Assembly: GCA_963693315.1 (NCBI GenBank)
Contig: OY856187.1
Coordinates: forward strand, 376,846,599 to 376,910,598
Origin: Diogma glabrata
Lineage: Eukaryota; Arthropoda; Insecta; Diptera; Cylindrotomidae
DNA: 64,000 nt
Direction: 5' to 3'
In this document: one piece after another, positions 45,307 through 56,054 of the stretch
Numbering within the stretch: position 1 is the stretch's first letter
How the letters are laid out: each line of letters starts with the position of its first letter
Made by a program: the position numbers and the translations under genes
Notes under the pieces: model-generated
What the model saw: the letters and a program-made list of their open reading frames with translations, nothing else
The model's database searches: none
Told to the model about the DNA's origin: nothing

Positions 45307-45468
45307 AAGTGGTATATATTAGCCGAGAAAGAGCACACAGCAAAAGGCGTAATTCTAGCCGAGTCCAATGATCTGAAACTGGAAAAATGGAAAAATTAAA
45401 TGCATAGTTGGCAGTTGTATTATTACTTACTGTACAGTGATTGAATCAAAAGAAGATCCGAAAACAAT
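45307..45468 (-). repeat. Right 162-bp terminal inverted repeat of the Penelope-like element
   Basis: Reverse-complement partner of 43759-43920, with three mismatches. Immediately outside it lies a 65-bp block that is directly repeated at 45917-45985. Confidence 0.85.
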
Positions 45469-45469
45469 T

Positions 45470-45985
45470 ATTCTTATATTATTCTTGATGGGAGATTTTC
45501 CATCGTAGTGATGTAATATCACAAATAATTTACTGAATTAATTTTTGAAAATGTGTCAATAGACATAAATGAATAATAGTCATCTTCTTCTCGTCGATAC
45601 AAGTTTATTATCCAATACTAGTATGTCTAGAGTATAACAAAACAGTGATCACTAGAGAAATTAATTGACTAAACCTGAATCTATTAAATATATGTTTATG
45701 TAAATTTTTTGTTTTTTATACTTCGCTAGAGTTGTAACCTAATTTTTGGTTTATATTAGCGTTGACCTTTTTTTGGTTTATCTGGTCGGCTAGCCCTGAT
45801 GAGAATGATAAACTTTTTTAAAGTTTAAAATTTTCTCATTGGTTTGAAGCTAGATCGGTCGAAAATTGTATGAATTGCAAAAAGTTTCATAATTTCCACC
45901 ATAATTTTTTAGATTCAGTTCTTATATTATTCTTGATGGGAGATTTTCCATCAGAGTGATGTTATATCACAAATAATTTACTGAA
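45470..45985. repeat. Direct repeat C pair and inverted repeat B' at the element's right side
   Basis: 'cttatattattcttgatgggagattttccatc' through 'aataatttactgaattaatt' occurs at about 45472-45537 and again at 45920-45985. Between them, 45815-45927 is the inverted partner (B') of 45109-45215. The order B, A', C, B', C suggests that an older copy was cut by a younger one in inverted orientation. 'CCCTGATGAGAATGATAAAC' at about 45793 recalls the CTGATGA core of hammerhead ribozymes found in Penelope-like elements, but a proper GAAA and the stems are not evident. Confidence 0.6.
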
Positions 45986-45989
45986 TTAA

Positions 45990-47189
45990 TTAGTGGGTGG
46001 AGTATCAATATAAAAGGATTCCTGTCCGGGTGAAAACTTGACCATTTTTGATTTTGCTGAAACTTGGCATATAAGTTGTATAGACAAAATAAAACATGCG
46101 ACTTATTTTAGTTTTTTTTTTTAAATTACATAGTTTGAGCAAAGGTGGCGGCACCCAACATGCATGAAAAATGAAAATTCTACCAATTCGAGGTAGCTTT
46201 GAAATTAAATTGCTCAAGATCTTTTTTTGCTTGATATGTGATTAGTTAATCTTTAAACAAAATTAATTAAACGTTTTTTTGATTAATTTTAATATTAAAA
46301 ATACTTTTTTATACCAATACTAAGTAAAATATTCGCCTGTTTGGAAAACTGTTTTTTGCATGAATCAACATCGCAATACAACTTATCATCTTTTTATTCA
46401 TACTTTTCTCAACCCTGTTTGCAATGATTTTGTTTTTATCAGTTGTTGTCTCATTTTTGATATGTTGTTGAATCATAATTTTTTTTTGGACATTTGTAAT
46501 TTTTAGTTCAGGTTGGTGTATGATCTCGAGACTTAATTTAATTTGAGTTAATTTGATTCGGTCACCATTTTCTTGTTTAGAAGAATTTTTCGGTTATTAA
46601 ATGAGCAAAATTCTTGAAATTGATAAAATATAGTTAAATTATGAATAATAAAAATTGCAGCAATTTCTATTTTTTTTTTTTGAGAAACATAAATATTCTT
46701 ACTATGTGATTGAATTTTTTTTGTTAGATCAATAAAAATTAGACGAGATTCTATGTAAAAAGTTCAAATATAAAAACGTTACAATAAAATGGCTTCCAGT
46801 GTTACTACTAGTTTTGATGTCAAACAACACGATTTGTATATATAATGGTTCATTTTGTATACTAAAACGATTAGAGTTTAGAAAAACAGAATTATTGCTA
46901 TTCGCATTACATGATAAGCATCGGATGTGATTTGCTGAAATAAATTTCTTGAAGGTTTGACTAGAACAATCTAAGTAAATGTAAAAGTGTATTGGGAAAA
47001 CTGGTAAGTTATTTTTTAAGAACTTTTATTTTATTTTTTCCTCTTCAAAATAAACTCTAATTTTACCAGTAGTGAAAAAAATTCATTTAAACAGTTTTAG
47101 TTAACGTCAATTTTTTTTATGAAGAAATTATAAATTTATTTTTTATGGACATTAAGTTTTGGCTATTATAATTCTACCGTAATTATTCT
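45990..47189. other. AT-rich intronic spacer
   Basis: Positions 46015-46215 ('gattttgctgaaacttggcatataag') have the style of the dispersed repeats at 48.4 and 21.4 kb. The rest is unassigned. Confidence 0.45.
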
Positions 47190-47320
47190 ACCATTTATAT
47201 TGATTTGTTATACAAACATCGCCTATGGCGCACCGATAGATGACATATTCATAAATATTTTACCATTTATATTGATTTGATATACAACCATCTCCTGTGG
47301 CGCACCGTTAATTTTAGAAG
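47190..47320. repeat. Two-copy tandem repeat with 'ggcgcaccg' block
   Basis: 'taccatttatattgatttgttatacaaacatcgcctatggcgcaccg' is followed about 76 bp later by 'taccatttatattgatttgatatacaaccatctcctgtggcgcaccg'. The block is related to the arrays at 34470 and 53150. Confidence 0.7.
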
Positions 47321-48245
47321 GCATTAAGAAGGGGATATAGACGTGAGCTACTGGAGTGAGTGCAACATTTCAATCTTTATTTAATTTTTTAAATCTAACA
47401 ATTGTGATCACACGGGTGTGTGTGATGTTTTCGGTTTCTTCGGTTTTTGGGGTTTCGCTTATGTTTTGTTTCCTTATTTAAATCTGTTTACACAGTCTTA
47501 TTTGTGTAAATATCTGCATATTTGTACTGAATTGGAAGAAATTGTTTCGCGAACACACATGGCTGAAGCTCGTTGGATCAAAAAATTTCTTGGCACGCAG
47601 TCCCCCTATTGCTTCTTGTTAGTGACATCACTAGCAGGTCCAGTGTTCATTACACCAATCAAATACTATTCTAATTTTTGGAAAACATTTGTTTTCAGTT
47701 TTAGTTTTTAGTTTCTCACTCGGTTCTAGTGAAAGTATGAACCCAAAACGTATTTTCTAGTCAACCTGGTAAAAAGATCGTCACACGTTAATTCATCTGC
47801 CCACCCTTCTCCCTTCTTTTTTTCGTGTACCTCACCAGTTTATTCAATGTTATTCTAAATCTGACAACTTTTTCACCATTTCACCAAAATATCAGGATCT
47901 AAAGTTGTTATAGTTATTTGGTATTCCCTTAAGTCAAATATCAATTTACTATAAATTTAAATGAAATTAAGCTTGGAAAAGAGAGAGAAGTCATAAGGGA
48001 GAGAACTGTACAAAACGGATATTTAGATGCAAGAACGATATGGGATAGAGTAAGTGGAAAGTTGTTGTTTGTTGTCAGAACAAAGAAGTTGAGTTGGTTG
48101 TCATCGTCTAATAATTGTTGGTACCTGAAAGCAATGTTTTATTCTACGACGAATTTATTTGAATCGCCAATCACCATGCTGATCAGCACCTAGTTGAACT
48201 CTCATTGTCTATTCTCGCTAAAATTTTCAAAATCTTATTACAATT
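47321..48245. other. Intronic spacer with one unassigned open frame
   Basis: A 97-codon plus-strand frame at 47418-47711 is Phe-rich and matches no family I know. It has no convincing splice sites. I treat it as non-coding. Confidence 0.4.
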
Positions 48246-48740
48246 TTTTGGCATTGCTCAACGTTTTGAATCATAAGACGTCTAAATAAGCAAAATCAAA
48301 AAAAAAATGTGCGTCTGCCAGCAGCGAAGATCGCGCGAAAATCACAGCCCTTCAATAATTTTTTAAGAGTTTTATTTTGGCATGGTGGAGGTGATCTGAA
48401 AACTTTTGAGCAGAATTCGACAATGAAGGGCGGAGGCTCTCCAACACGTGTTTATTAAAAACTACAATAACTGTTAATCATCTCATTCAATTTTAATGAA
48501 ACTTGGTACATAAGTCTGGTTGCAATTTTTTCATAATTCTAGAAGTTTAGGGCAAAATTGGATACAGAGCAGGAGGAGACTCTTTAGCAACAGTTTATAT
48601 AAAATTTCAATAACTTTAAGTCACGTCATTTAATTTTGATAAAACTTGGTACATATAATACGCTTTAGGTACAGTTTCCATGGTTTTAACAGATTTTAAA
48701 CAAAATTCGACAAAGTGGAGGTAGGGGTAATAGTAACAAT
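48246..48740. repeat. Dispersed repeat with internal tandem units of about 143 bp
   Basis: After a block related to 36840-36930, two units with 'ataactnttaantcannntcattnaattttgatnaaacttggtacata' and 'gtttagggcaaaattng' occur at about 48451-48592 and 48593-48737, plus a partial unit before them. No coding sequence. Confidence 0.65.
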
Positions 48741-50381
48741 TAGATGCCAAAATGTCGTTTTTTTCATAAAAGTAGAAATTATTGAAACGAAGCGTTTTTT
48801 CAACATGGAGAACTTTTCTGCTATTAGCTTTTCCGCATAGTTGTTGTACGACTTATCAACCGATTCTCGTAGCATAAAATTATCTATTGTTTTAATTAAT
48901 ATTTTTTATGTAATTGTAATAAACTTCTTGTCTACAATTTTTTCTTGTGTATTACAATATTTAGAAGAAAAAAACCTCATAAAAATATGATTTTTATTTA
49001 ACTTTAAAATAAATAAATAAACTGTTTTTAACATCTTTTGTGTAACTATTGTATACACTATTTTTTTCACTCTCGAAAACAAAAATTGTTTACCATTTTG
49101 AGAGAAAAAATGGAAAATATAATGAATAGATTTTCTTTGTATTTATTTATTGAAATTTTCCGATTTGTTTAGGTTATTATGGAGGAATTTGAATATGGTG
49201 CTGAAATGTATCATTCATTAGATTCAAAAAAGATAAAAGAATTTTCTAAGATTTATTGAAACATATGCCAAAGGTATTTTCTAATATTATTATTATTCGA
49301 TTGATTGAATTCGTATAAATAAACTAAGATGAAATCTTGTTGAAATACAAAATGTTTTCGTGTGTTAACACATCAGAACAAAATAACGTTGAAAGCCGAT
49401 AAAATGTACGTTATCGTTAATTTTTGTTATATAAAAAAGTGAATTGTTGACACCTTGATTTACGCATATTGAATGAATTTTTTTCCCAAATCATATTAAT
49501 ATTTAAGAGAGATTGATTTGATTTAGGTAGGAGTTTAATCTATGTTTCATTTTTGTTGATAGATTCAAAATTATTGTTAAACGATGTTTTAGATTATGTT
49601 CAATTAGTCTACATGATGATCCTTACTCTTGATGGTCTATCACAAACATGACCGAGTATTTTATATGCAGTGTTCAGGAGAGTGATACCATTTTCTTAAT
49701 GGCTTCCAAGAGGCCTCCAAAGCGACAATATTGGGTTTTTTGGTCCAGACAGTGTTGTTCTGGAGACAAGAATTTTTTTTTATTGGAATTTTTTCGTGAT
49801 ATTTTTCTTGAAATTTGTTGTTTGTGTTTGTGAGTGAGTAACCATTCAGGTTAGTGCTTATCGAGACTTACGATTCCGCGGACCCCCAGTAATTTTTTTG
49901 TTTTGTTGAGGAGGGTAGAGGTTGGAGGTGACGAAACAACAGGTGATGAACTTTGTTGGTCATTGGTGGTTTCAATCAGTACTATCCCACCCTGTGTTGT
50001 TTCCTCAGGCCCTGAGTTCTTGGTGGAGTTAAAACGTTACATGCAAAGCAACACCTTACTTAAGATCTTACTTCTGCATACAGGTTGTTTGAGTGTTGGC
50101 ATTAGGCTTGAGCGATCAGCCATAACTCTTTCTTAAATTATTTTTGGCAAATATTGAAATAAATGTTTTGAATTTGGGGTAATGTTTATAATTTCAGTAT
50201 TTTTTTTTTGAATTGATGAAGGTTTGGAATAATTTTTTTGTGATTTTAAATTTTTATTTAATTTTTTTGAATTATTTTTTTTAATTTTTTTTTGTTTTTA
50301 ATATTTTTTTTAATTTTATAAAATTTTTGTGATTCTCAAATTTTTATTTAAATTAAATTTTTGTAATTTTGAAATTCAGTA
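48741..50381. other. Intronic spacer; patch 49640-50140 unassigned
   Basis: Positions 49640-50140 are more GC-balanced and contain plus-strand frames at 49648-49833 and 49903-50136, but I recognise no domain. The rest is AT-rich. Confidence 0.4.
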
Positions 50382-50450
50382 AAACCTCGATATAAAGGGC
50401 GGGCGAGGAGTTGTCCGATAGAGGCGAATGTCCATTATATAAAAAAAAAT
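50382..50450 (+). mobile_element. Terminal fragment resembling a pogo/Tigger-type end
   Basis: CAGTAAAACCTCGATATAAA followed by 'gggcgggcgaggagttgtccgatagaggcgaatgtcc' resembles the terminal inverted repeats of pogo/Tigger DNA transposons. The opposite end is not visible, so this is an isolated terminus or a coincidence. Confidence 0.4.
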
Positions 50451-50563
50451 TTCTAAAGAGGCTATTTATTTACTTCTAAAAAGAAATATAGATATATTAC
50501 AAACAATAGTTTACATTCTAATTGCATTTTATTCGTTTTCAGCTCATATGTCAATATACGCCC

Positions 50564-51316
50564 TAGGGTATCCAAATTACTCGAATTTGCAAGTACCCGG
50601 GTAGTCGAGCATTAATTTTCGAAATACCCGGGTTACCCGGGTGGGTACCCCGGTATTTAAAAAAAAAAAATAAAAAATATCTAAAAAAGTTAAGGTATAG
50701 TGGGGGTGCAGCCGTGTAGGGTTAATATATTTAAGTCTCTTTTATTAATAAGCTATTACGAAGCCAATTCAAATAAATTGAAGCTTGTTCAGTTCAAAAA
50801 TTAGTTTTGGGAAATTTGTTTTATAAATAACTGAATTTCAGACAGTATACAAGCATCTTCTGCATTATCATTTTTATCATTTCGTTCAATATCCTAAACA
50901 ACATATTATGCATTTCCTTGCAATACCAGACACACAGGTACAAAATTTTTGTTGAAAAGAATAAAATTTGCTTATTTCCCAAATGCTGTTCCCTCGACCT
51001 GAATTGCATGAATTTACTTTTGACTGATACTTTTTTTAATAAAATGTGTTGTGTAATAGGATTTACAATATGAGCCACAACAACACATAGAATCCTCTTA
51101 AGACCTAGGTCCATGAAGTCTCAAAAAGTCATAGGTTCTACGTCCCAATCAATATTAATTCAAACTTTGGGATTCTTTGATTGCTTGTTGAAAATCAAAA
51201 TTTTACAGTGGATCAAATTTCCCGGGTTAATCGAGATACCCAGGTAGTCGAGTATGGTCAAAAAGCCAAAAATATCCGGGTACCTGGGTACTCAATAATC
51301 GACACTGTAGACCCTA
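50564..51316. mobile_element. Non-autonomous hAT-like element, 753 bp
   Basis: The ends TAGGGTATCC... and ...TAGACCCTA are inverted. Each is followed inward by repeated 'tacccgggta' motifs (50590-50655 and 51219-51290) as subterminal repeats in opposite arrangement. The flanks ATACGCCC (50556-50563) and ATACGCAC (51317-51324) form an 8-bp target duplication with one mismatch, the length expected for hAT elements. The interior frame on the minus strand (50821-51114) shows no hAT dimerisation motif. It therefore appears to be a non-autonomous derivative. Confidence 0.75.
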
Positions 51317-51324
51317 ATACGCAC

Positions 51325-53149
51325 GGTGAGGAGAGGTGTGACACTAACCTCACAATTATAAAATTTGGTTCTAATTTCGTTCACAATATTAGTAAGTATA
51401 GATAAAAAAAATAGTGTTATGTTTGTTTGCGGACCGGTATAGGGCCATGTATGTTTACATATATATATAATAATAAAATATTTAATCATGTTGTTCTTAA
51501 GAGTTTGGATGAAATAAAGGTCATAAACTGGCCAGTATATATCCAACTGGGGATCACAGGTGCTCAGAAGTTTGTACGCTCACCTTTTTAAACTCCGTCA
51601 GAACCATCTCTCGTGGCGCACTGAAGACGTATAATGCATTGGTAATGCTGATAAGGTAGCACTGGCCTGCAACCTAGCCGACAAAGCCAAGGTTCCCATT
51701 CCCACTAAACATGATAACGGATTTACCGTATATAACAGGGGACAAAAGCTCCGACCAATAGTTCGGGTACCTTGGCTAAGCTAGACCCCTTTCACTGCGC
51801 CGAGACACCATGACTTCTAAATACATATATCGTGCCAAACTCTGTATGAATAAAATGTCATACTTGAAAAACTTTATAAGTTTTTATGGTTTAAAAAATA
51901 AAATAAATTTTGTAGATGGGCAATTCTAAATGGCAAACCTGATTTAAAAATCAGTCAACATGTCTGTATGCCAATTTTTTTCTCCTATTTCCTAAAGCTC
52001 GTTTGTTAGTGGTGAGTTAGAGAGTTAATCATTGATTATTTTTGCATCGTATTACGAATAAATTGCCCCTGAAGTGATTTCTGGCAACTTCGGTGAATTG
52101 GAACTTTACCGATTCTATGCAGTCGATATTATTCTTATAGTTCAGTTCAGTGGTTCTTTTTCCTTCGTTATTTTTTGTTGTCTTTTTTTGAGTTTTTGAC
52201 AACAACATATTAACAACTTATTAAATCACAATTTTAAAACAATTTTAAATTTAGAACAAAAACTATTAAAATTTAGAAAAAAATAATATAAAATTGATTA
52301 TAAAATTAAGATAAGATCTTTATTGATAAAACGGGGATGAAAATTAGGGAAGTTCTGTGATCTAAAATTAAATCAATTGCCATATTCTCTTCAAAAATTT
52401 AAATGACATTTATGACAAAGAACTGTATGGTGGGGCAAAAATCCATTATTATATTACATAAAAAAAAATTTTAAATGAATATATAAAGAAAAAAAATATG
52501 GATGAATATAAAAGTATTGTAATTATAAATCAAAGCAAATAAGAAGAAAGATATACCAACTGAATAAGAAAAAAAAAACAAAAACAAAAAGAGAATGCAG
52601 TAAAACAGATATTAATATTACCAAGAAAAAAAAAATCACAGTACATTAATAAAAAAAATGAATAACAGTTAAAAACTTAGTAATAATAAATAAGAATATA
52701 AAAGCAATGAATTTGTACAACTTTCCTTATTAGCAATCAAACTGTGCAAACACAAAAAAAAGTAAAGAAACAAATATAAATGAAAATTTACGAGCTGCTG
52801 ATAAAAGATTCTCTACTGTATCCAGATTTAACAGCCATTTCCACAAACATTTTAAAAACAATTTTAAATTAATTATATTTGAATATCAATTGGTAGCTTA
52901 TTAAAAATATTACGTCCATTGAACAAGAAAAACTTTTGAAAATGTTCACATTTGTGATTTGAGCAAAGATGGATTAAATTTAGTTCGAGTGCATTTAAAT
53001 TTAGTTCGGGGGCTATAAACATTATTTAATTATTTAAAATTATTATTCGAATGTCTAAGATAAATAAACTCGAAATATTTGTCCTTTTAGTGATATTGTT
53101 TTGGGAAGTGTTTTTTTATTTTGTTCTTCAACTATATTTGCAAATTTCC
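51325..53149. other. Intronic spacer
   Basis: Positions 51560-51800 are more GC-balanced and contain 'catctctcgtggcgcactg', related to the 'ggcgca' repeats, so this may be an old relative. Positions 52200-52900 are strongly A-rich. No gene. Confidence 0.45.
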
Positions 53150-53640
53150 TTGCGCACCGATTATAATTATATTGATTCATTACTGATATTCAAAATTCGC
53201 CAGAGCCTTTGGCGCAACGAAATTTATAGTATATCGTTTTATTGATGGTATTGTTTTGATTCAACAATCGTAGGTACATTAAGTGCAACGATATTCATAT
53301 TTTATTGATGTTATTATTTAAATTCAACAATCGCCGAGACCAAAGTCGCAACGTTTGTATTAATTTATGGTTCATTCATTAATTTATTCACTAAATTATT
53401 GAGGCGTGAAGAGTTGGATCAACAGCCAAGAATTGGGTGAGTGGAACATTTTTTAAATGTAGTAATTGTAGTGGAAGTGTGGCATGTGATAGTCTTGGTT
53501 CCTCCGACTTTTGAGGTTTTCAGAGTTCCTGTTCTTTTTTAATTTGAATTCATTTCTACTGAGCTGAAAAAAGGCATAATCAAACTCACAAACTGTGGTA
53601 GTCGGCAATTAAAAATCTCATGGCACGCAATTCCTTTAAT
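53150..53640. repeat. Second copy of the 'ggcgcaacga' array plus its flank
   Basis: Units with 'attcaaaattcgccagagcctttggcgcaacgaa', 'attcaacaatcgtaggtacattaagtgcaacgat' and 'attcaacaatcgccgagaccaaagtcgcaacg' are followed by the flank shared with 34740-35045. The order and orientation are the same as in the 34.5-kb copy, so this is a dispersed composite repeat. Confidence 0.7.
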
Positions 53641-54383
53641 GTTCATGAATCAACTGCGTCGATTCAATTTGATATTCTATTCTTTCAATTGTAAATAGCC
53701 TATTGTCTAGTAGAATAACTATAATATTAATTTTTTTATATCAATTATTTGTAATCTAATCAAATGAAATTTTCGATTTCGTAGTCTAATCTTATATTAT
53801 TCCTTGTGAAACCCTGTATCTGATATGAATTTTAAAAATTTTTATCGATAGTCAAACAATTAATACTTCAACGTTGAACGTAAAAAATGCATGAGATACA
53901 CCCTCATTGTCACTTTAATGGAACAACTTAGGAGTTAAACAAATAAATCATGAAAATTTTAACTTTAAAACCAGTTACTACTGTAATTGAAGATAAGTAA
54001 AATTTTATTTAATTCCTTTGAGACAAAAACGAATTTGTAGGTAGTTGAATGTTTAATCTTTTCTGTTATTTTATATGCTTTTAGCTGAATATCAATTAAT
54101 GTCACATAATCACCACATTTTTTTTAATGTCTTAATCTATATAAACGAAGGGTGGTTATAAGTCTCAAAATGTTATATTATATTTATTTAAACATAAATA
54201 AAAAATGAATGTGATTGTTTCTTTTTAATAAAACGTCACGCAATTTACCTGAACACGCGTCTTCATAGAAGAAAAACATAGCGTATAATCCACAAAGAAA
54301 ATTAAGTTATAGTTAATAATAAATTAAGTTGTATTACATATTAACAGAATGAACACGAAGTTTGTGTAAATTGCAGTTTTTTT
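53641..54383. other. Intronic spacer next to the FN3 exon
   Basis: AT-rich; nothing recognised. Confidence 0.5.
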
Positions 54384-54404
54384 CCTTACCTTACCTTACC
54401 TTAC
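54384..54404 (-). repeat. Pentanucleotide run that mimics splice donors
   Basis: On the minus strand GTAAG is repeated four times (GTAAGGTAAGGTAAGGTAAGG), starting 24 nt into the intron after the FN3 exon's own donor GTAAGC (54428-54423). Each unit is a close match to the 5' splice-site consensus. Confidence 0.85.
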
Positions 54405-54428
54405 GAAAAATAAAAATATTTTGCTTAC

Positions 54429-54698
54429 CTTATTTTTACATGTTACTTGAACACGATATCTTGTTTCAGGCCATAATGATAACTGCACTGTGTTTGAATC
54501 GGTTAACAAATTTCCCATTAAACCACCTCCAGATACCTCCCATGTCACCAAACACTGTGATGGCGGATCAATTTGAGGCCATGTTATATCGGTTGCAACA
54601 AGTGATCCTTGTTTAAACATTCCAACGATTCGAACCGACCATGTATTCATGATGGCTTTATTTATTTTCGATGGTGGTTCGGCACACTGATCCCAACA
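54429..54698 (-). CDS. Kal1: Internal coding exon: end of WAP-type domain plus FN3 domain (anosmin-1-like)
   Basis: This is a 270-bp exon encoding 90 residues in phase 0 at both ends. The acceptor is TTTTTATTTTAG ending at 54699, and the donor is AAG|GTAAGC at 54429/54428. Residues 1-8, CWDQCAEP, have the CxxxCxxP spacing that closes a WAP four-disulfide domain; the earlier cysteines must lie on an upstream exon not seen here. Residues from about 20 onward form an FN3 domain: strand B with DITW, then CLVTWEV, a Gly-rich turn (GGGLMG), V-x-L-x-L-W-P-x-T-x-Y (strands E-F) and VQVTCKNK. The G strand is supplied by the exon at 27326-27742. WAP followed directly by FN3 is the hallmark of anosmin-1, an extracellular heparan-sulfate-binding protein involved in neurite branching and axon targeting. 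The name is inferred from this architecture and my memory of insect homologues; no search was run. Confidence 0.75.
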
Positions 54699-55470
54699 CT
54701 AAAATAAAAACATAAAATAACTTTAATTAGTTAAACAATTATTAACCAATAAAATCTTATTTATTTTGCAAATATTTTTGTTTTATTTGAAATAAAAATA
54801 CAATAAAATAAAATAACGATAATCGTGACTTTTAAGAAAAAAAAATTATATTTCTTTTACTTTTGTATAAGAAAAAGATTTATTGACTTTGCCTTAATTT
54901 AATAACTTTTTCTACTTTAAATTGGTTATATTAAGAAAACAGAAATAAGAAAAATGAACTTCGAAATAGTTTTTTTTTATTTTTCAATTTTCAGAAGGTG
55001 AACTCGATTAGATCAAATAAATTGATAATGAATTTTGATTGATATAGATGAGATTTTATTTTGTCAACGATTTTTTTTTTATTTTTATTTTTCAGTAATT
55101 TAAATAAATAAACATTAGATATTGACAATGGAAAATAATTTATACTGATTTTTACTGTCAGTTATAATTATTTTAATGTATAAAAGTTTTTCATTTAATA
55201 AAGAGATTATATTTGATTGGGATTTTTAGTCGTTTGTTTCAATAACTGGAATTTGTTTGTTTTTTATTTAATTGGATGAATGATGGAGATAATATTGTAT
55301 GGGAATAATGATTATTATGGAAAAAAGTAGAAGATGTTAGTTGAATAGAATTATCGCTTAAAAATTAAAATTAACAGAGACTTGAGATGACTTTGATGGT
55401 TACCTTGAATTTAACTAAAAGGGAATTTTGTTTCAAATTAAAATGTTGACAAACTGTATTGAATGGAGCC
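54699..55470. other. Upstream intron sequence of the host gene
   Basis: AT-rich; no further Cys-rich exon is found here or further right. Upstream exons probably lie beyond the window. Confidence 0.5.
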
Positions 55471-56054
55471 CAGTGGCGTCATTTCACCAAAATCTTGGGG
55501 GGGGGGCGAGAATTTAAATGACATAAAAAGATTTTTTTCGTAAAACATAACGTACAGATTTTTATACACACATATATTTAAAAGCATTTCAATGCACCGA
55601 CTTAGAAATAAAAATAAAATGCTTTTGAGCTACATTGATTAATCTGCTAGTCTTCTGGTGTTGTTTCATCGAAGAGAATGCCGCAAAGTTCGGCAAAATC
55701 CCTTCATTTGTTAAAAATAATTTCAAAGTTAGTATCATCTCTGCATTGTTTAAGCATCAAGAAACTAGTTTTAATTAAAGCGCTTGTGCTAGAAATTATT
55801 ATATCTTTGCTTTGTAACTGTTCAGAGAGTGAATTTGTAAACGTCAGCAGATCGTGCAGCATAAAAAAGGATGGTTTTTCTATACGATCCTGGGCATCCC
55901 GGGATTTAAAATTTATGAGTCACATAGTCCCAGGATCCATAAAACACCACGGGATTGCAATCCCTACGTGACTCCTCTTATGTCGAATCGTTTTTTTTGT
56001 TTGTTTGTTTGTTTTCCTTTATTTGTCTCAGAGAGAAAGAGTCATGTCTACCCT

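Larger units (their letters stand above)
27743..54428 (-). other. Inferred last intron of the anosmin-1-like gene, about 26.7 kb
   Basis: The donor AAG|GTAAGC lies at 54428-54423 and the acceptor CTAG at 27746-27743, both on the minus strand. Joining the exons keeps phase 0 and completes one FN3 domain. The intron is filled with transposon remnants and repeats annotated separately. An extra small exon inside it cannot be excluded, but the domain needs none. Confidence 0.6.

Noticed and set aside
47418..47711. A 97-codon plus-strand frame as a host exon
   Set aside because: Phe-rich, unrecognised, and without clear splice sites. It could be chance.
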